Shown here piece after piece: positions 22,864 through 33,986 of a stretch of DNA of 60,000 nucleotides (the stretch's first letter is position 1; each line of letters opens with the position of its first letter). Origin of the DNA: Liolophura sinensis (Eukaryota; Mollusca; Polyplacophora; Chitonida; Chitonidae); NCBI RefSeq assembly GCF_032854445.1, contig NC_088297.1:21837127-21897126 (forward strand), read 5' to 3'. The notes beneath the pieces were generated by a model. It saw only the letters and a list, made by a program, of their open reading frames with translations, was not told where the DNA came from and did no database searches. A program made the position numbers and the translations under genes.

Positions 22864-25800
22864 ACTGGTTACACAGCTGTGCATAACAGTGCTTACAGGG
22901 CAGTGTGTCACTGGCCGCAGGGTAATGATCAATGGTTACAGAGCTGTGCATGACAGTACTTACAGGGCAGTGTGTCACTGGTCGCAGGGTAATGTATTAT
23001 TGGTTACAGAGCTGTGCATGACAGCACTTACAGGGCAGTGTTTCACTGGTCACAGGGTAATGTATTACTGGTTACACAGCTGTGCATGACAGTACTTACA
23101 GGGCAGTGTGTCACTGGTAACGGGGTAATGTATTACTGGTTACACAGCTGTGCATAACAGTGCTTACAGGGCAGTGTGTCACTGGTCGCAGGGTAATGAT
23201 CAATGGTTACAGAGCTGTGCATGACAGTACTTAGAGGGCAGTGTGTCACTGGTCGCAGGGTAATGTATTATTGGTTACAGAGCTGTGCATGACAGTGCTT
23301 ACAGGGCAGTGTGTCACTGGTCACAGGGTAATGTATTACTGGTTACACAGCTGTGTATAACAATACTTACAGGGCCATGTGTCACTGGTTACAGAGATGT
23401 GCATGACAGTGCTTACAGGGCAGTGTGTCACTGGTCGCAGGGTAATGTATTACTGGTTACACAGCTGTGCATAACAGTGCTTACAGGGCAGTGTGTCACT
23501 GGTCGCAGGGTAATGATCAATGGTTACAGAGCTGTGCATGACAGTACTTAGAGGGCAGTGTGTCACTGGTCGCAGGGTAATGTATTACTGGTTACACAGC
23601 TGTGCATGACAGTACTTAGAGGGCAGTGTGTCACTGGTCACAAGGTAATGTATTACTGGTTACACAGCTGTGCATGACAGTACTTACAGGGCAGTGTGTC
23701 ACTGGTAACAGGGTAATGTATTACTGGTTACACAGCTGTGTAAGGCAGTGCTTACAGGGCCATGTGTCAATGGTCACAGGGTAATGTATTATTGGTTACA
23801 GAGCTGTGTATGACAGTGCTTACAGGGCAGTGTGTCACTGGCAACACGGTAATGTATTACTGGTTACACAGCTGTGCATGACAGTGCTTGCAGGGCATTG
23901 TGTCACTAATAAAAGGGTTATGTATTACTGGTTACAGAGCTGTGCATGGCACGGCTTACAGAGCAGTGTGTCACTGGTTTCATAGTAATGTATTATTAAT
24001 TACAGAGATGTGCATGGCAGTACTATCTGGGCTGTGTGTCACTGGTCTCAGGGTAATGTATTACTGGTTACACAGCTGTGGATGACAGTACTTACAGGGC
24101 TGTGTGTCACTGGCGACATAGCTGTGCATGGCAGTACTTACAGGGCAGTGTGTCACTGATCACAGGGTAATGTATTACTGGTTACACAGCTCTGCATGAC
24201 AGTGCTTACAGGGCAGGCAGTGTGTCACTGGTCACAGGGTAATGTATTACTGGTTACAGAGCTGTGCATGACAGTACTTAGAGGGCAGTGTGTCACTGGG
24301 ACACAGCTGTGCAGGACAGTACTTATACGGCAGTGTGTCACTGGTAACAGGGGAAAAAATCACTGGTTACAGAGCTGTGCATGACAGTACTTACAGGGCC
24401 ATGTGTCACTGGTCACAGGGTAATGTATTACTGGTTACAGAGCTGTGCATGACAGTATTTACAGGGCAGTGTGTCACTGGTCGCAGGGTAATGTATTACT
24501 GGTTACAGAGCTGTGCATGACAGTACTTAGAGGGCAGTGTGTCACTGGTAACAGGGTAATGTATTACTGGTTACACAGCTGTGCATGACAGTGTTTACAG
24601 GGCAGTGTGTCACTGGTGACACAGCTGTGCATGACAGTACTTACAGGGTAGTGTGTCACTGGTCACAAGGTAATGTATTACTGGTTACAGAGCTGTGCAT
24701 GACAGTGCTTAGAGGGCAGTGTGTCACTGGTAACAGGGTAATGTATTACTGGTTACACAGCTGTGCATAACAGTGCTTACAGGGCAGTGTGTCACTGGTC
24801 GCAGGGTAATGTATTGTTCGTTACACAGCTGTGCATGACAGTACTTACAGGGCAGAGTGCCACTGGTCGCAGGGTGATGTATTACTGGTTACAGAGCTTA
24901 CAGTACTTACAAGGCAGTGTGTCATTGGTCACAGGGTAATGTGTTACTGGTTACACAGCTGTGCATGACAGTACTTACAGGACAGTGTGTCACTGGTCGC
25001 AGGGTAATGTATTACTGGTTACAGAGCTGTGCATGACAGTGCTTTCTGGGCAGTGTGTCACTGGTCACAGGGTAATGTATTATTGGTTACACAGCTGTGC
25101 ATGACAGTACTTACAGGGCAGTGTTTCACTGGTGACACAGCTCTGCATGACAGTGCTTACAGGGCCATGTGTCACTTGTCACAGGGTGCTGTTTTACTGG
25201 TTACAGAACTGTGCATGACAGTACTTACAGGGCAGTGTGTCACTGGTCGCAGAGTAATGTATTGTTGGTTACACAGCTGTGCATGACAGTACTTACAGGG
25301 TCATGTGTCAATGGTCACAGGGTAATGTATTACTGGTTACAGAGCTGTGCATGACAGTACTTTCTGGGCAGTGTGTCACTGGTCACAGGGTAATGTATTA
25401 CTGGTTACAGAGCCGTGCATAATAGTACTTACATGACCATGTGTCACTGGTCACAGGGTAATGTATTACTGGTTACACATCTGTGCATGACAGTACTTAC
25501 AGGGCCATGTGTCACTTGTCGCAGGGTTATGATGACTGGTTACAGAGCTGTGCATAACAATACTTACAGGGCAGTGTGTCACCGGTCGCAGGGTAATATA
25601 TTACTATTTACAGAGCTGTGCATGACAGTATTTACAGGGCAGTGTGTCACTGGTCACAGGGTAATGTATTACTGGTTACACAGCTGTGCATGACAGTACT
25701 TACAGGGCAGTGTGTCACTGGTCACAGGGTAATGTATTACTGGTTACACAGCTGTGCATGACAGTGCTTATAGGGCAGTATGTCACTGGTCGCAGGGTAA

Positions 25801-26099
25801 TGTATTACTGGTTACACAGCTGTGGATGACAGTGCTTACAGGGCCATGTGTCACTGGTCACAGGGTAATGTATTACTAGTTACAGAGCTGTGCATGACAG
25901 TACTTACAGGGCAGTGTGTGACTGGTCACAGGGTAATGTATTCTTGGTTACACAGCTTTGTATGACAGTGCTTACAGGGCCATGTGTCACTGGTCACAGG
26001 GTAATGTATTACTGGTTGCACAGCTGTGCATGACAGTGCTTGCAGGGCAGTGTGTCACTGGTAACAGGGTAATGTATTACTGGTTACACAGCGTTTTCG

Positions 26100-26184
26100 T
26101 TTCAACAGTCAGTATATAGGGTGGCAGCGATTAGCTAAGCCACACTGACAACCGTTCCCGACCCAAGAAAAAAACACTATATAA

Positions 26185-26269
<85 letters not shown>

Positions 26270-26880
26270 AAAAATGTGACAAAAATATTAAGTTGTAGAT
26301 TTCTTTATTTTCTCTGAGCAGTGCCCTGTGCGCATGTTGTCTGTAATGAGAAGGGAAACAGTCCTATGTAATTTCGGTCGATTTCGGTCGAATAATTTCT
26401 TATAATTTTTTCTTTCTTTATTACCCTAACAGAAACACAAAAAGCTAACAAAAATAAGTGTGGTTATTGAAAGCACGGACAGGCGGCACACTCTTAAATT
26501 TTCATGAGAACAAACCCCACAACAAAGAAGATCCAATGATTTATTTATTTTTTCGATGTTGATCGTGCTCAGGATTATTTTTTAAAGCCATGTAGCGGTC
26601 AGATTTGGAAGGAAAGGGGTTAAAGCACAGTGTTTGGGCACGTTACTGACGAACGATCCGACTGGTGACATACGGGTATGAACACCGTATTTTGGTGGAA
26701 AACGAGGTAGACTGTGCACACGGCCACACGAGCGTTGTCAGCCGATTATATTGATCAAGGCCTGACAGGCTGTGAGAGCAGGAAAACCTACGAATTCCTT
26801 GTCCAAGGTCGGTTTGAACCCCCTCATACAGAGAGTTCCAGCGACTGAAACCTTTAACCACTAAACTTTGGTCCGCTTCC
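26100..26880. repeat. TA-bearing interspersed element, copy 1
   Basis: Colinear with 28595-29275: 'actgacaaccgttcccgacc', then a (TA)n tract, then 'gcatgttgtctgtaatgaga', 'ggtcagatttggaaggaaag' and a tRNA-like end (reverse strand TTTAGTGGTTAAAGG and GGTTCAAACC). It directly abuts the 68-bp satellite. Family unknown, probably a tRNA-related SINE or composite. Confidence 0.65.
26177..26266. repeat. (TA)n microsatellite
   Basis: About 45 TA units inside copy 1 of the interspersed element. Confidence 0.95.
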
Positions 26881-26919
26881 AATTACTCCAAAAAAATTGT
26901 CTGTTAATTTCAACTCTGC

Positions 26920-27235
26920 CGGCAACCTGCGGATGGTCATAGATTTTGCCTGGTTAGTCCGTGAAAGTGAAATATGTTTATTTTGGGGAAAGGGGCGTGG
27001 GGGGGGGGGGGTGGGGGTGGGTGGGGGGGGGGGGGGGTTCAGAGAGCACGACCACCCAGGAGCCTTTCAACAATGCGGTCGCTGTGAGTTCAAGTCCAGC
27101 TCGTTCTGGCTTCCTTTCTGATCGTACGTGTGATTGTCTCCTGGTAACCTGCGGATGGTCGTGGATTTCCTTCCAGCTCTCCTCATGTAAGTGGAAATAT
27201 TCTTGAGTACGGCGTAAAAGACATACATATTGCTT
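26920..27235 (+). repeat. SINE family 1, two pieces around a G-rich tract
   Basis: A short body piece (ggcaacctgcggatggtcat at 26922) is followed by a G-rich run (26998-27037) and then a longer piece from 'acccaggagcctttcaacaa' to 'cttgagtacggcgtaaaaga'. The usual A-box head is replaced by the G run. Confidence 0.65.
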
Positions 27236-27479
27236 TAAAAGAAGAAATAAATGTTGTCAAATGCATTTCGTCTATTTCGGCTTCGAACTAACGACATCAA
27301 TGGTCACAAAAACTGATTTAAAGGCTCCCAAAGCAACAGAAATACAATAGAACCACCTGTGAGACTGGCCGTGAGCCACGTGAGTAATTGTACTGATTGT
27401 AACGGTTAACTGGAACATCTTACAAATGTTAGGCGGACACAATTGTAATCATTTATTTTAACAATGAGTAAAAATGTAC

Positions 27480-27970
27480 GTATGAAGTGGTGCCTCAGAT
27501 GAAGGGTAATAGCACCGTGTGTCCAGAACTGATACGATGGATGGATGAGGAAAGATATCCAATCTACACTGTAAAATGTGCCCCACATGAAAGGTAATAG
27601 CACCCTGTGTCCAGAACCTTTACGATGGACGGATGAGGAAAAATATCCAATCTACACTGTAAAATGTGCCCCACATGAAAGGTAATAGCACCCTGTGTCC
27701 AGAACCTTTACGATGGACGGATGAGGAAAAATATCCAATCTACAATGTAAAATGTGCCCCACATGAAAGGTAATAGCACCCTGTGTCCAGAACCTTTACG
27801 ATGGACGGATGAGGAAAAATATCCAATCTACAATGTAAAATGTGCCTCAGATGAAAAGTAATAGCACCCTGTGTCCTGAACTGGTACGATGGGCGGATGA
27901 TGAAAGATATCCAATCTACAATGTAAAATGTGCCTCGGGTCAAAAGTAATAGTACCCTGTGTCCAAGCCT
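27480..27970. repeat. 88-bp tandem repeat, five to six units
   Basis: 'ggtaatagcaccctgtgtcc' recurs at 27505, 27593, 27681, 27769, 27857 and 27945, an exact 88-bp period. Middle units are almost identical and outer units diverge. Confidence 0.95.
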
Positions 27971-28084
27971 TACGTCAACATTGGGTGTATCCACCGTGAG
28001 CCTGGATGACAGCCTGAACCCTTCTCCTCATACCGCCTGCCGCCTCCTCATGCTCTGAAGGGGAAGTCGCTACCGTTCCTCGTG

Positions 28085-28173
28085 CAAGGCAGCTTCCATT
28101 TGGACCAGATCATGTACAGGTGAGCCCGTTGCTTGCACACAACGACTATCTGGTCCAGTTTGGAGCTGCCTTG
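28085..28173. repeat. Inverted repeat with 26-nt arms
   Basis: The left arm CAAGGCAGCTTCCATTTGGA (28085 on) pairs with the right arm ending GGAGCTGCCTTG at 28173. 22 of 26 positions match, around a 37-nt spacer. It lies just after the 88-bp array. Confidence 0.7.
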
Positions 28174-28594
28174 TAAAACCTTGTGAAAACTTGGGAGTTA
28201 CTTAATAAAGTTCTTTGTGTAAAGTTGCACTATGACATCTGCTCCGTGTCGTGGCATAAGGCCTTTTTTCATAAAAGTTTTGTTTCAGAAATATCGAAGG
28301 ATTCAGCCACTCACAATATGGATGGTATTAAGCCAGTCAGTAATATTCCTGAGCAAAACACTACGTGAAGCGCCTGAGTGAAGGCCATATCTGTATTTGA
28401 ACACACGAAAGCAATTTTGATTATTCTGTGCAAGGACTTTTCCAGTCGACGTTTGACGAGGGTATATACCACAGGTATCTCCAAAAGAATTATCTATTGG
28501 CAGGAAGCCAATACTGATATATCTAGTTTAGGGCGGGATAGGTTAAACAAACAGTGATCCGCCCCCTGTTTTGTTAACACATGCGGTATTCAGA

Positions 28595-28737
28595 GCCCGT
28601 TTACTTTCGATTTCGTCTTCGAAAAACTCGTCACCACGGCGGTCAATATAAAGGGCGACGGCGATTAGCCAAGTCAGACTGACAACCGTCTCCGACCCAA
28701 GGAGAAATCTCTCTACACTTTCAGGTAAGACAGGAGA

Positions 28738-28833
<96 letters not shown>

Positions 28834-29275
28834 GCTGTAGATTTATTTATTTACTGTGCTGTGCCCTGTACGCATGTTGTCTGTAATGAGAAGGGAAACA
28901 TTCCTATGCTATTTTGTTCGATCGAGTGAAAGAATTTAATAATTTCTTATAAATCTCTCTTTCTTTATTACCTTAACAAAAACACAAAAAGCAATCTAAA
29001 AACAATGTAGCGGTCAGATTTGGAAGGAAAGGGGTTAAAGCACAGTGTTTGGAAACGTTATTGATGAACGTTCCAACCCGTGACGTAGGGATATGCACAC
29101 CATACTTTGGTGGAAAACGAGGTAGACTGTGCACACAGCCACACAGGCGTCGTCAGCCGATTGTCTTAATCAAGGCCTAACATGCTGTGAGAACGGGAAA
29201 ACTTCCCTGCCGAAGGTCGGTTTGAACCCGCTCGTACAGACGAGCTCCAAGCACTGAAACCACTTTGGTCCGTAA
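28595..29275. repeat. TA-bearing interspersed element, copy 2
   Basis: Partner of 26100-26880, with the same order of blocks and a (TA)n tract at the same place. Confidence 0.65.
28740..28825. repeat. (TA)n microsatellite
   Basis: About 43 TA units at the homologous position in copy 2 of the interspersed element. Confidence 0.95.
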
Positions 29276-29330
29276 AAATATTCTTGAGTACGGCGTAAAA
29301 CACCAATCAAAGAAATAAATAAATGTTAGT
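29276..29330 (+). repeat. SINE family 1 tail fragment
   Basis: 'aatattcttgagtacggcgt' followed by 'aaaacaccaatcaaagaaat'; no head. Confidence 0.7.
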
Positions 29331-29554
29331 TTTAACAGAAAATTTGTTGTCTGAGAGATGCTAAAATTATTCTGTTATTAGAGGATAATGTCCTGTCATA
29401 TTCAACGTAATATTCTGTTAATCTATTACAATCATTCTGTTATATTATAATCAATCTCTGGCTGGGAAAGGAAGGGGCACTTCTGCACACAAATTTGTAT
29501 CATGAAACTTTCAGAAATAAGCAGGCCGCTTGAACTCATTCGAGAAAATGAGCT

Positions 29555-29640
29555 AGCGAGTGAATGCTTGGAGTTTTAACGACGCACTTAACAATTTTAT
29601 GCCGTTTGTCATATGACAACGAAGGAATCCTTAATAAAGA
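29555..29640 (-). repeat. SINE family 2 fragment
   Basis: 'gagttttaacgacgcactta' and 'catatgacaacgaaggaatc' match the 3' part of the copy at 10175-10430. Confidence 0.5.
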
Positions 29641-29814
29641 AAATGAGGTTATCTAACAGCCATGGCGTGATCAACACTGTGACCTAATCTCATCGTTGAT
29701 ATATACAGTTAGGTGCCCATAGATATCTTTTGCCTATAGATCTCTATGGGTTAAGGAGTTGGTGGTGGTGGTCGGGGGGTGGGGAGGGGATGTCATATTG
29801 AACCTTGAGCCTTT

Positions 29815-29962
29815 TACCAATGCGGTCGCTGTGAGTTCAAGTCGAAGGTCTCCCGGCAACCTGTGGATGGTCCTGGGTACCCCCCGAGCTCTCCACTTTT
29901 AAGTGAAAATATTCTTTAGTACGGCATAAAAACCCTACTAATTAAATAAATAAATAAATAAT
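29815..29962 (+). repeat. SINE family 1, head replaced by G-rich tract
   Basis: From 'accaatgcggtcgctgtgag' to the AAATAAATAAAT tail. A G-rich tract (29759-29789) precedes it where the tRNA-like head is expected. Confidence 0.75.
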
Positions 29963-30600
29963 GTTAAATGCATTTCGTCTGTAAACAGACTGAAAGTTTT
30001 AATCAAGCGTGCCACATGAAATATGCGAGTTCACATATATGCCACATGATTCTTTACCATGTCACATCCCGTATATATGACGTATATATGACGTATATGT
30101 GACGTAAGTAAGAATTTGGTACGTTTTCTATGCGTATGGAGAGAACAAAACACGTGTGCTATGCGTTTTCAATATTTACGCCCTATATGCGTATTTATTT
30201 TTTATTCCGCATCAGACAAAATACTGCGGTTTTCATTTGACAGCAACGGTCGCGTGCGAGAAGTTTATTTTCACGCATCCTGCAGCCGATGCAGCATGCG
30301 CCTGTTGACCAGGTTATCTCCCTTAAATATGGACTGTGAAAACAATGACGAGGCTGAAGCGATCCCGGTGAACCGATGTGTCCGGCATATCGTTGCAGTG
30401 ATTTTTTCAACATTGTGATTACTGTCATACACTTCACAACTTAAAACCTTTCGGGAACCACTTGGACAGATTCACAAGAGAGTATTTTTTGGTGAAAATT
30501 GCTAATAATGGTTTCAATCAAGAAGCAGAAAGATTTTCACAAAAAAACATTTGCAAAGGTTTAAAAGAAAAAAGAAAAGAAAAGAAAAAAGAGACCGTTT
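29963..30600. other. No gene recognised; CRE-like triplet
   Basis: Holds a TGACGTA-type triplet (30073-30106) and a GGTTATCTCCCTTA motif (30312-30325). A 100-codon open frame (30116-30418) shows no recognisable domain. Confidence 0.35.
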
Positions 30601-30605
30601 AGCTT

Positions 30606-30745
30606 TTTATTTATTTATTTGATTGGTGTTTTACGCCATAATCAAAATATTTCACTTATACAACGGCGGCCAGCATTGTGGTGGGAGGAAACCGGGCAGA
30701 GCCCACGACCATCCGCAGGTTGCTGACAGACCTTCCGGGAGTACT
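30606..30745 (-). repeat. SINE family 1, 3' part
   Basis: 'tttatttatttgattggtgt' through 'accatccgcaggttgctgac'. The head is missing. Confidence 0.75.
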
Positions 30746-31154
30746 TGACTATTCTTGAATTGCCTTTTTGAACATACTTATCTGATGCGGGAATTGAGTG
30801 GCTGATTAAAAACTATGAACGTCAAAAAGAGATATAGAGATACGATGGTATTTGCGTTTATGGATTGAGCTAACAGGAGTTTCCGACTGATCCACTTTTT
30901 TCACATTCATCATGCATAATGGTGGAAGAAAAGTGGTCGAAAACAAAGGTAAGACTGCTTGTGCAAATCATCGATTATTTATTGCCATAAAAACCAAAGA
31001 AGACAGGCATCGTTTGAAACTAGAAATTCCTTGTTCAAGACCAGTATGGAACCCGTACTTCGTGTGCCAGCGATTGGGAGTCGAACACTTTACCACTGAG
31101 CCATGCTCCACCCAGTGAAGAGAATTAAAAACGAATACAATTGTTTCTGGATTA

Positions 31155-31365
31155 TGTATTTATTTGACTGGAGTTTTACCCCGTACTCAAGAATATTTGA
31201 CTTATACGACGGCGGCCAGCATTATCGTGGGAGGCAACGCAGGACCATCCGCAGGTTGCTGTAAGACCTCACACGTACGACCGGAGAGGAAGTCAGTATC
31301 AGCTGGACTTGTACTCACAGTGACCGCATTGGTGAGAGATTCCAACGTCACTACGCTGCGCACAG
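31155..31365 (-). repeat. SINE family 1 copy
   Basis: Reversed tail (tatttatttgactggagttt), body and B-box side (ggacttgtactcacagtgac) to 'tcactacgctgcgcac'. The outermost head is lost. Confidence 0.75.
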
Positions 31366-31566
31366 GATAAGATTTTCTGTTTCTATTTTAGCCCAGTGTT
31401 TACGGTTTACATTCTTTTTTATTGAAGTTTTGCCCGCTTTGACAAAATAAAAAAGAATCGCCTGATATACAGGTTCTCTCTCTAAGCTGCCTTTTACAGA
31501 TAGTGGCTTTATGCCAAGTAGTTTTAACCAGTTTTCACAAATGCCCTTCATCGGATTTTCCCCGTC

Positions 31567-31688
31567 TGAATAGAGAAGTTTTGAGTTTGAACTCTTTTGC
31601 CGTTAAAGGTAAAAACAGTCCTGCTCTATAGTATGACTTTTTTTTATCTTTCGCGATAAAAGAGTTCGAACTCGAAACCCCCTATTCA
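31567..31688. repeat. Long imperfect hairpin
   Basis: The left arm TGAATAGAGAAGTTTTGAGT... (31567-31598) is the near complement of the right arm (31658-31688, AAAAGAGTTCGAACTCGAAA...). The arms are 31-32 nt around a spacer of about 59 nt. It looks like a small MITE-type or foldback element. Confidence 0.6.
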
Positions 31689-31779
31689 TTTTGAATGGTT
31701 TGCGATTTCTTTGCAACTGTGAAAGGCTGACTTTCTCTGTGAATCAATTTTATGATTTACAAAATAAAGCTGGATTGTC

Positions 31780-32480
31780 CTCAAGGTTGTACCTATAGAG
31801 GAAATAATAATAACGTTGTTTACCTGTGACTTTGTGTGGTTCACCGGGACTGGTTGTCGTACCTATAGAGGAAATGCGGTTTTAATAACATTCTTTACCT
31901 TGACTTGGTGTGGTTTATCGGGAGTGGTTGTCGTACCTATAGAGGAAATACGGCTTTAATAACGTTCTTTACCTGTGACTTGGTGTGGTTTACCGGGAGT
32001 GGTTGTCGTACCTATAGAGGAAATACGGCTTTAATAACGTTCTTTACCTGTAACTTGGTGTGTTTTACCGGGTGTGGTTTACCGGGAGTGGTTGTCGTAC
32101 CCAGTGGAAATACGGCTTTAATAACGTTCTTTATCTGGGACGTTGTGAGGTTTGCCTGGAGTGGTTGTCGTACCTGTAGAGGAAATACGGCTTTAATAAC
32201 CCTCTTTACCTGTGACGTTGTGAGGTTTACCTGGAGTGGTTGTCGTACCTATAGAGGAAATACGGCTTTAATAACGTTCTTTACCTGTGACTTGGTGTGG
32301 TTTATCGGGAGTGGTTGTCGTACCTATAGAGGAAATACGGCTTTAATAAAATTCTTTACCTGTGACTTTGTATAGTTATTTGGGGATGGTTGTCGTACCT
32401 AGTGGAAATACGGCTTTAATAACGTCGTTTGCTTGTGACTTGGTGTGGTTTTCCGGGAGTGGTTTAACCTAAATACGACT
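31780..32480. repeat. 75-bp tandem repeat, about nine units
   Basis: 'cgtacctatagaggaaatac' recurs at 75-bp spacing (31858, 31932, 32007 and on). Units from about 32380 are shortened or diverged. Because 75 is a multiple of three, one plus-strand frame stays open for 156 codons. Confidence 0.92.
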
Positions 32481-32699
32481 TTAATGACATTCTTTTTCTG
32501 TGCCTTTCTTCGCATTGCCGTATAGTGGCTGTCGTTTTTAGCGTAAATAGAGATTTCATAACCCTCTGTTCCTGTGACTTCCCGTGGTTCTTGTGCTCCT
32601 GTGGTTCTGGCGTTTGGCAAACATTAACCTTTATACACGTGCACCGCGATCTGGCAAAATCGTGTCATTGCCCGGTTTCACTAACAATTTCCAAGTTGT

Positions 32700-32905
32700 T
32701 ATTTATTTATTTGAGTGTTTTTTTTTCGCCCTTCTAAGGAATATTTCACTTATATGACGGCGGCCAGCATAGTCGTACGAGGCAATGCACGGCCATCCGC
32801 AGGTTGCTGGAAGGCCTTGCCACATACAGCCGGGGAGGAAGCCAGCACGAGCTGGACTTGAACTCACGACGACCGGATTAGCGAGAGGCTCCTAGGTCAT
32901 AACAC
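32700..32905 (-). repeat. SINE family 1 copy
   Basis: 'tatttatttatttgagtgtt' to 'ggattagcgagaggctccta', minus orientation, moderately diverged. Confidence 0.75.
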
Positions 32906-33349
32906 CGTCTAAGTTCAGTAAATTGCCTATGTCGGCCGTTTTTTGTCTCAAGTCCTACATGGAGTGTTTCTCGACAAAATTTAAGTCAAACAAGTATAGT
33001 GTTATGTAGCTTAAGCCATATACTTTTGCCTGAGGAAAAAAAAACTTAGGAAGTTTAATGAAAGTTGGTGTTTTGTTGTCCTACGCTGGAAATAAGATGG
33101 ATGTTTTTTTTTATTTCTAGTTTATCACGTGGTACCCGGAAGTTACCATGTCCAGAAGATGCAAGTGTCTTTTTCCTTCAACGAACTTGGCAGCCAAGTA
33201 TGACGCTATTGGGACTTGCTAACTGTGCAGTCGTAAGTGTCAAAACCTTGACAGTTAAATTGACAAGATGCCATATTTCACCGGTTACGTGTGACCATTT
33301 GCCAATTATCACACTGTCGCCGTCGCTCTGATTTTAATCTCTATGATAT

Positions 33350-33530
33350 ATTTGATTATTTATTTGATTGGTGTTTTACGCCGTGCTCAAGAATAGTTCA
33401 TTTATACCAGGGCGACTAGGGTTAAGGTGGAAATCCACGATCATCCGCTGATTGCTAATTGATATTCCCACAGGACTTGAACTCACACCGATCGCAAACG
33501 TGAGGGGCTCCTTAGTTATTGTCCTGAACT
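33350..33530 (-). repeat. SINE family 1, diverged copy
   Basis: 'tatttatttgattggtgttt' through 'gaggggctccttagttattg', with deletions in the body. Confidence 0.65.
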
Positions 33531-33562
33531 AGTCACGGAGACCTTTCTCGATGATGTCATAT

Positions 33563-33718
33563 TTTATTTATTTATTTATTTGATAGGTGTTTTACGCCGT
33601 GCTCATGAATATTTCACTTATACGACGGCGGACAGCATTATGGTGGGAGGAAACCTGTCAGAACCCGGGGGAAACCCACGACCATCCGCAGGTTGTTAGC
33701 AGGCCTTCTCACGTACTG
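33563..33718 (-). repeat. SINE family 1, 3' part
   Basis: 'tttatttatttatttgatag' to 'aggccttctcacgtact'; the head is missing. This is the last repeat before the sacsin-like gene. Confidence 0.75.
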
Positions 33719-33986
33719 TAATATTTTATAATGTAATAACCACGATCCAGTTTCGTCGGAGTTACCGTACTATGTTTTGATTATTACAATCATCTAACTT
33801 TTGTATAGCTCACTCTATAAAAGTTAATAGGTTTAAGGTTTTAGCATCTCAGTTTGACAAAAGACGTAACTACAAAAATATATGAATAACTGCCAAAATG
33901 CAGTAAATGCAAATTATACTTGTGGTATTTGGCACTTTGATATAATTCAAGTTCCTTGCTTTGCAGTTTTGAGGTGTGAACCCGAC

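Larger units (their letters stand above)
19422..26092. repeat. 68-bp satellite array, about 98 units
   Basis: Head-to-tail units of 68 bp (checked at 20421 to 20489) of the type 'tggttacacagctgtgcatg', 'acagtacttacagggcagtg', 'tgtcactggtcacagggtaa', 'tgtattac'. Common variants are cacag/cagag, cttacag/cttagag, ggtcac/ggtcgc and gcatga/gcataa. Some units are shortened. All the small open frames in it are translations of the repeat and stop within about two units, because 68 is not a multiple of three and one frame holds TGA at 'gcaTGAcag'. No gene is supported. Confidence 0.97.

Noticed and set aside
19643-25693. More than twenty small plus-strand open frames of the 'MHDSTYRAVCHW' type
   Set aside because: They are translations of the 68-bp satellite. 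The frame rotates each unit and meets TGA at 'gcaTGAcag' within about two units. No start context, splice signal or domain supports coding.
19422-26092. Regular array considered as a CRISPR array
   Set aside because: Units are contiguous 68-bp tandem copies with no unique spacers, in a eukaryotic genome. It is a satellite.
30116-30418. 100-codon plus-strand open frame
   Set aside because: No recognisable domain, splice context or repeat relationship; length is within chance expectation for this composition.
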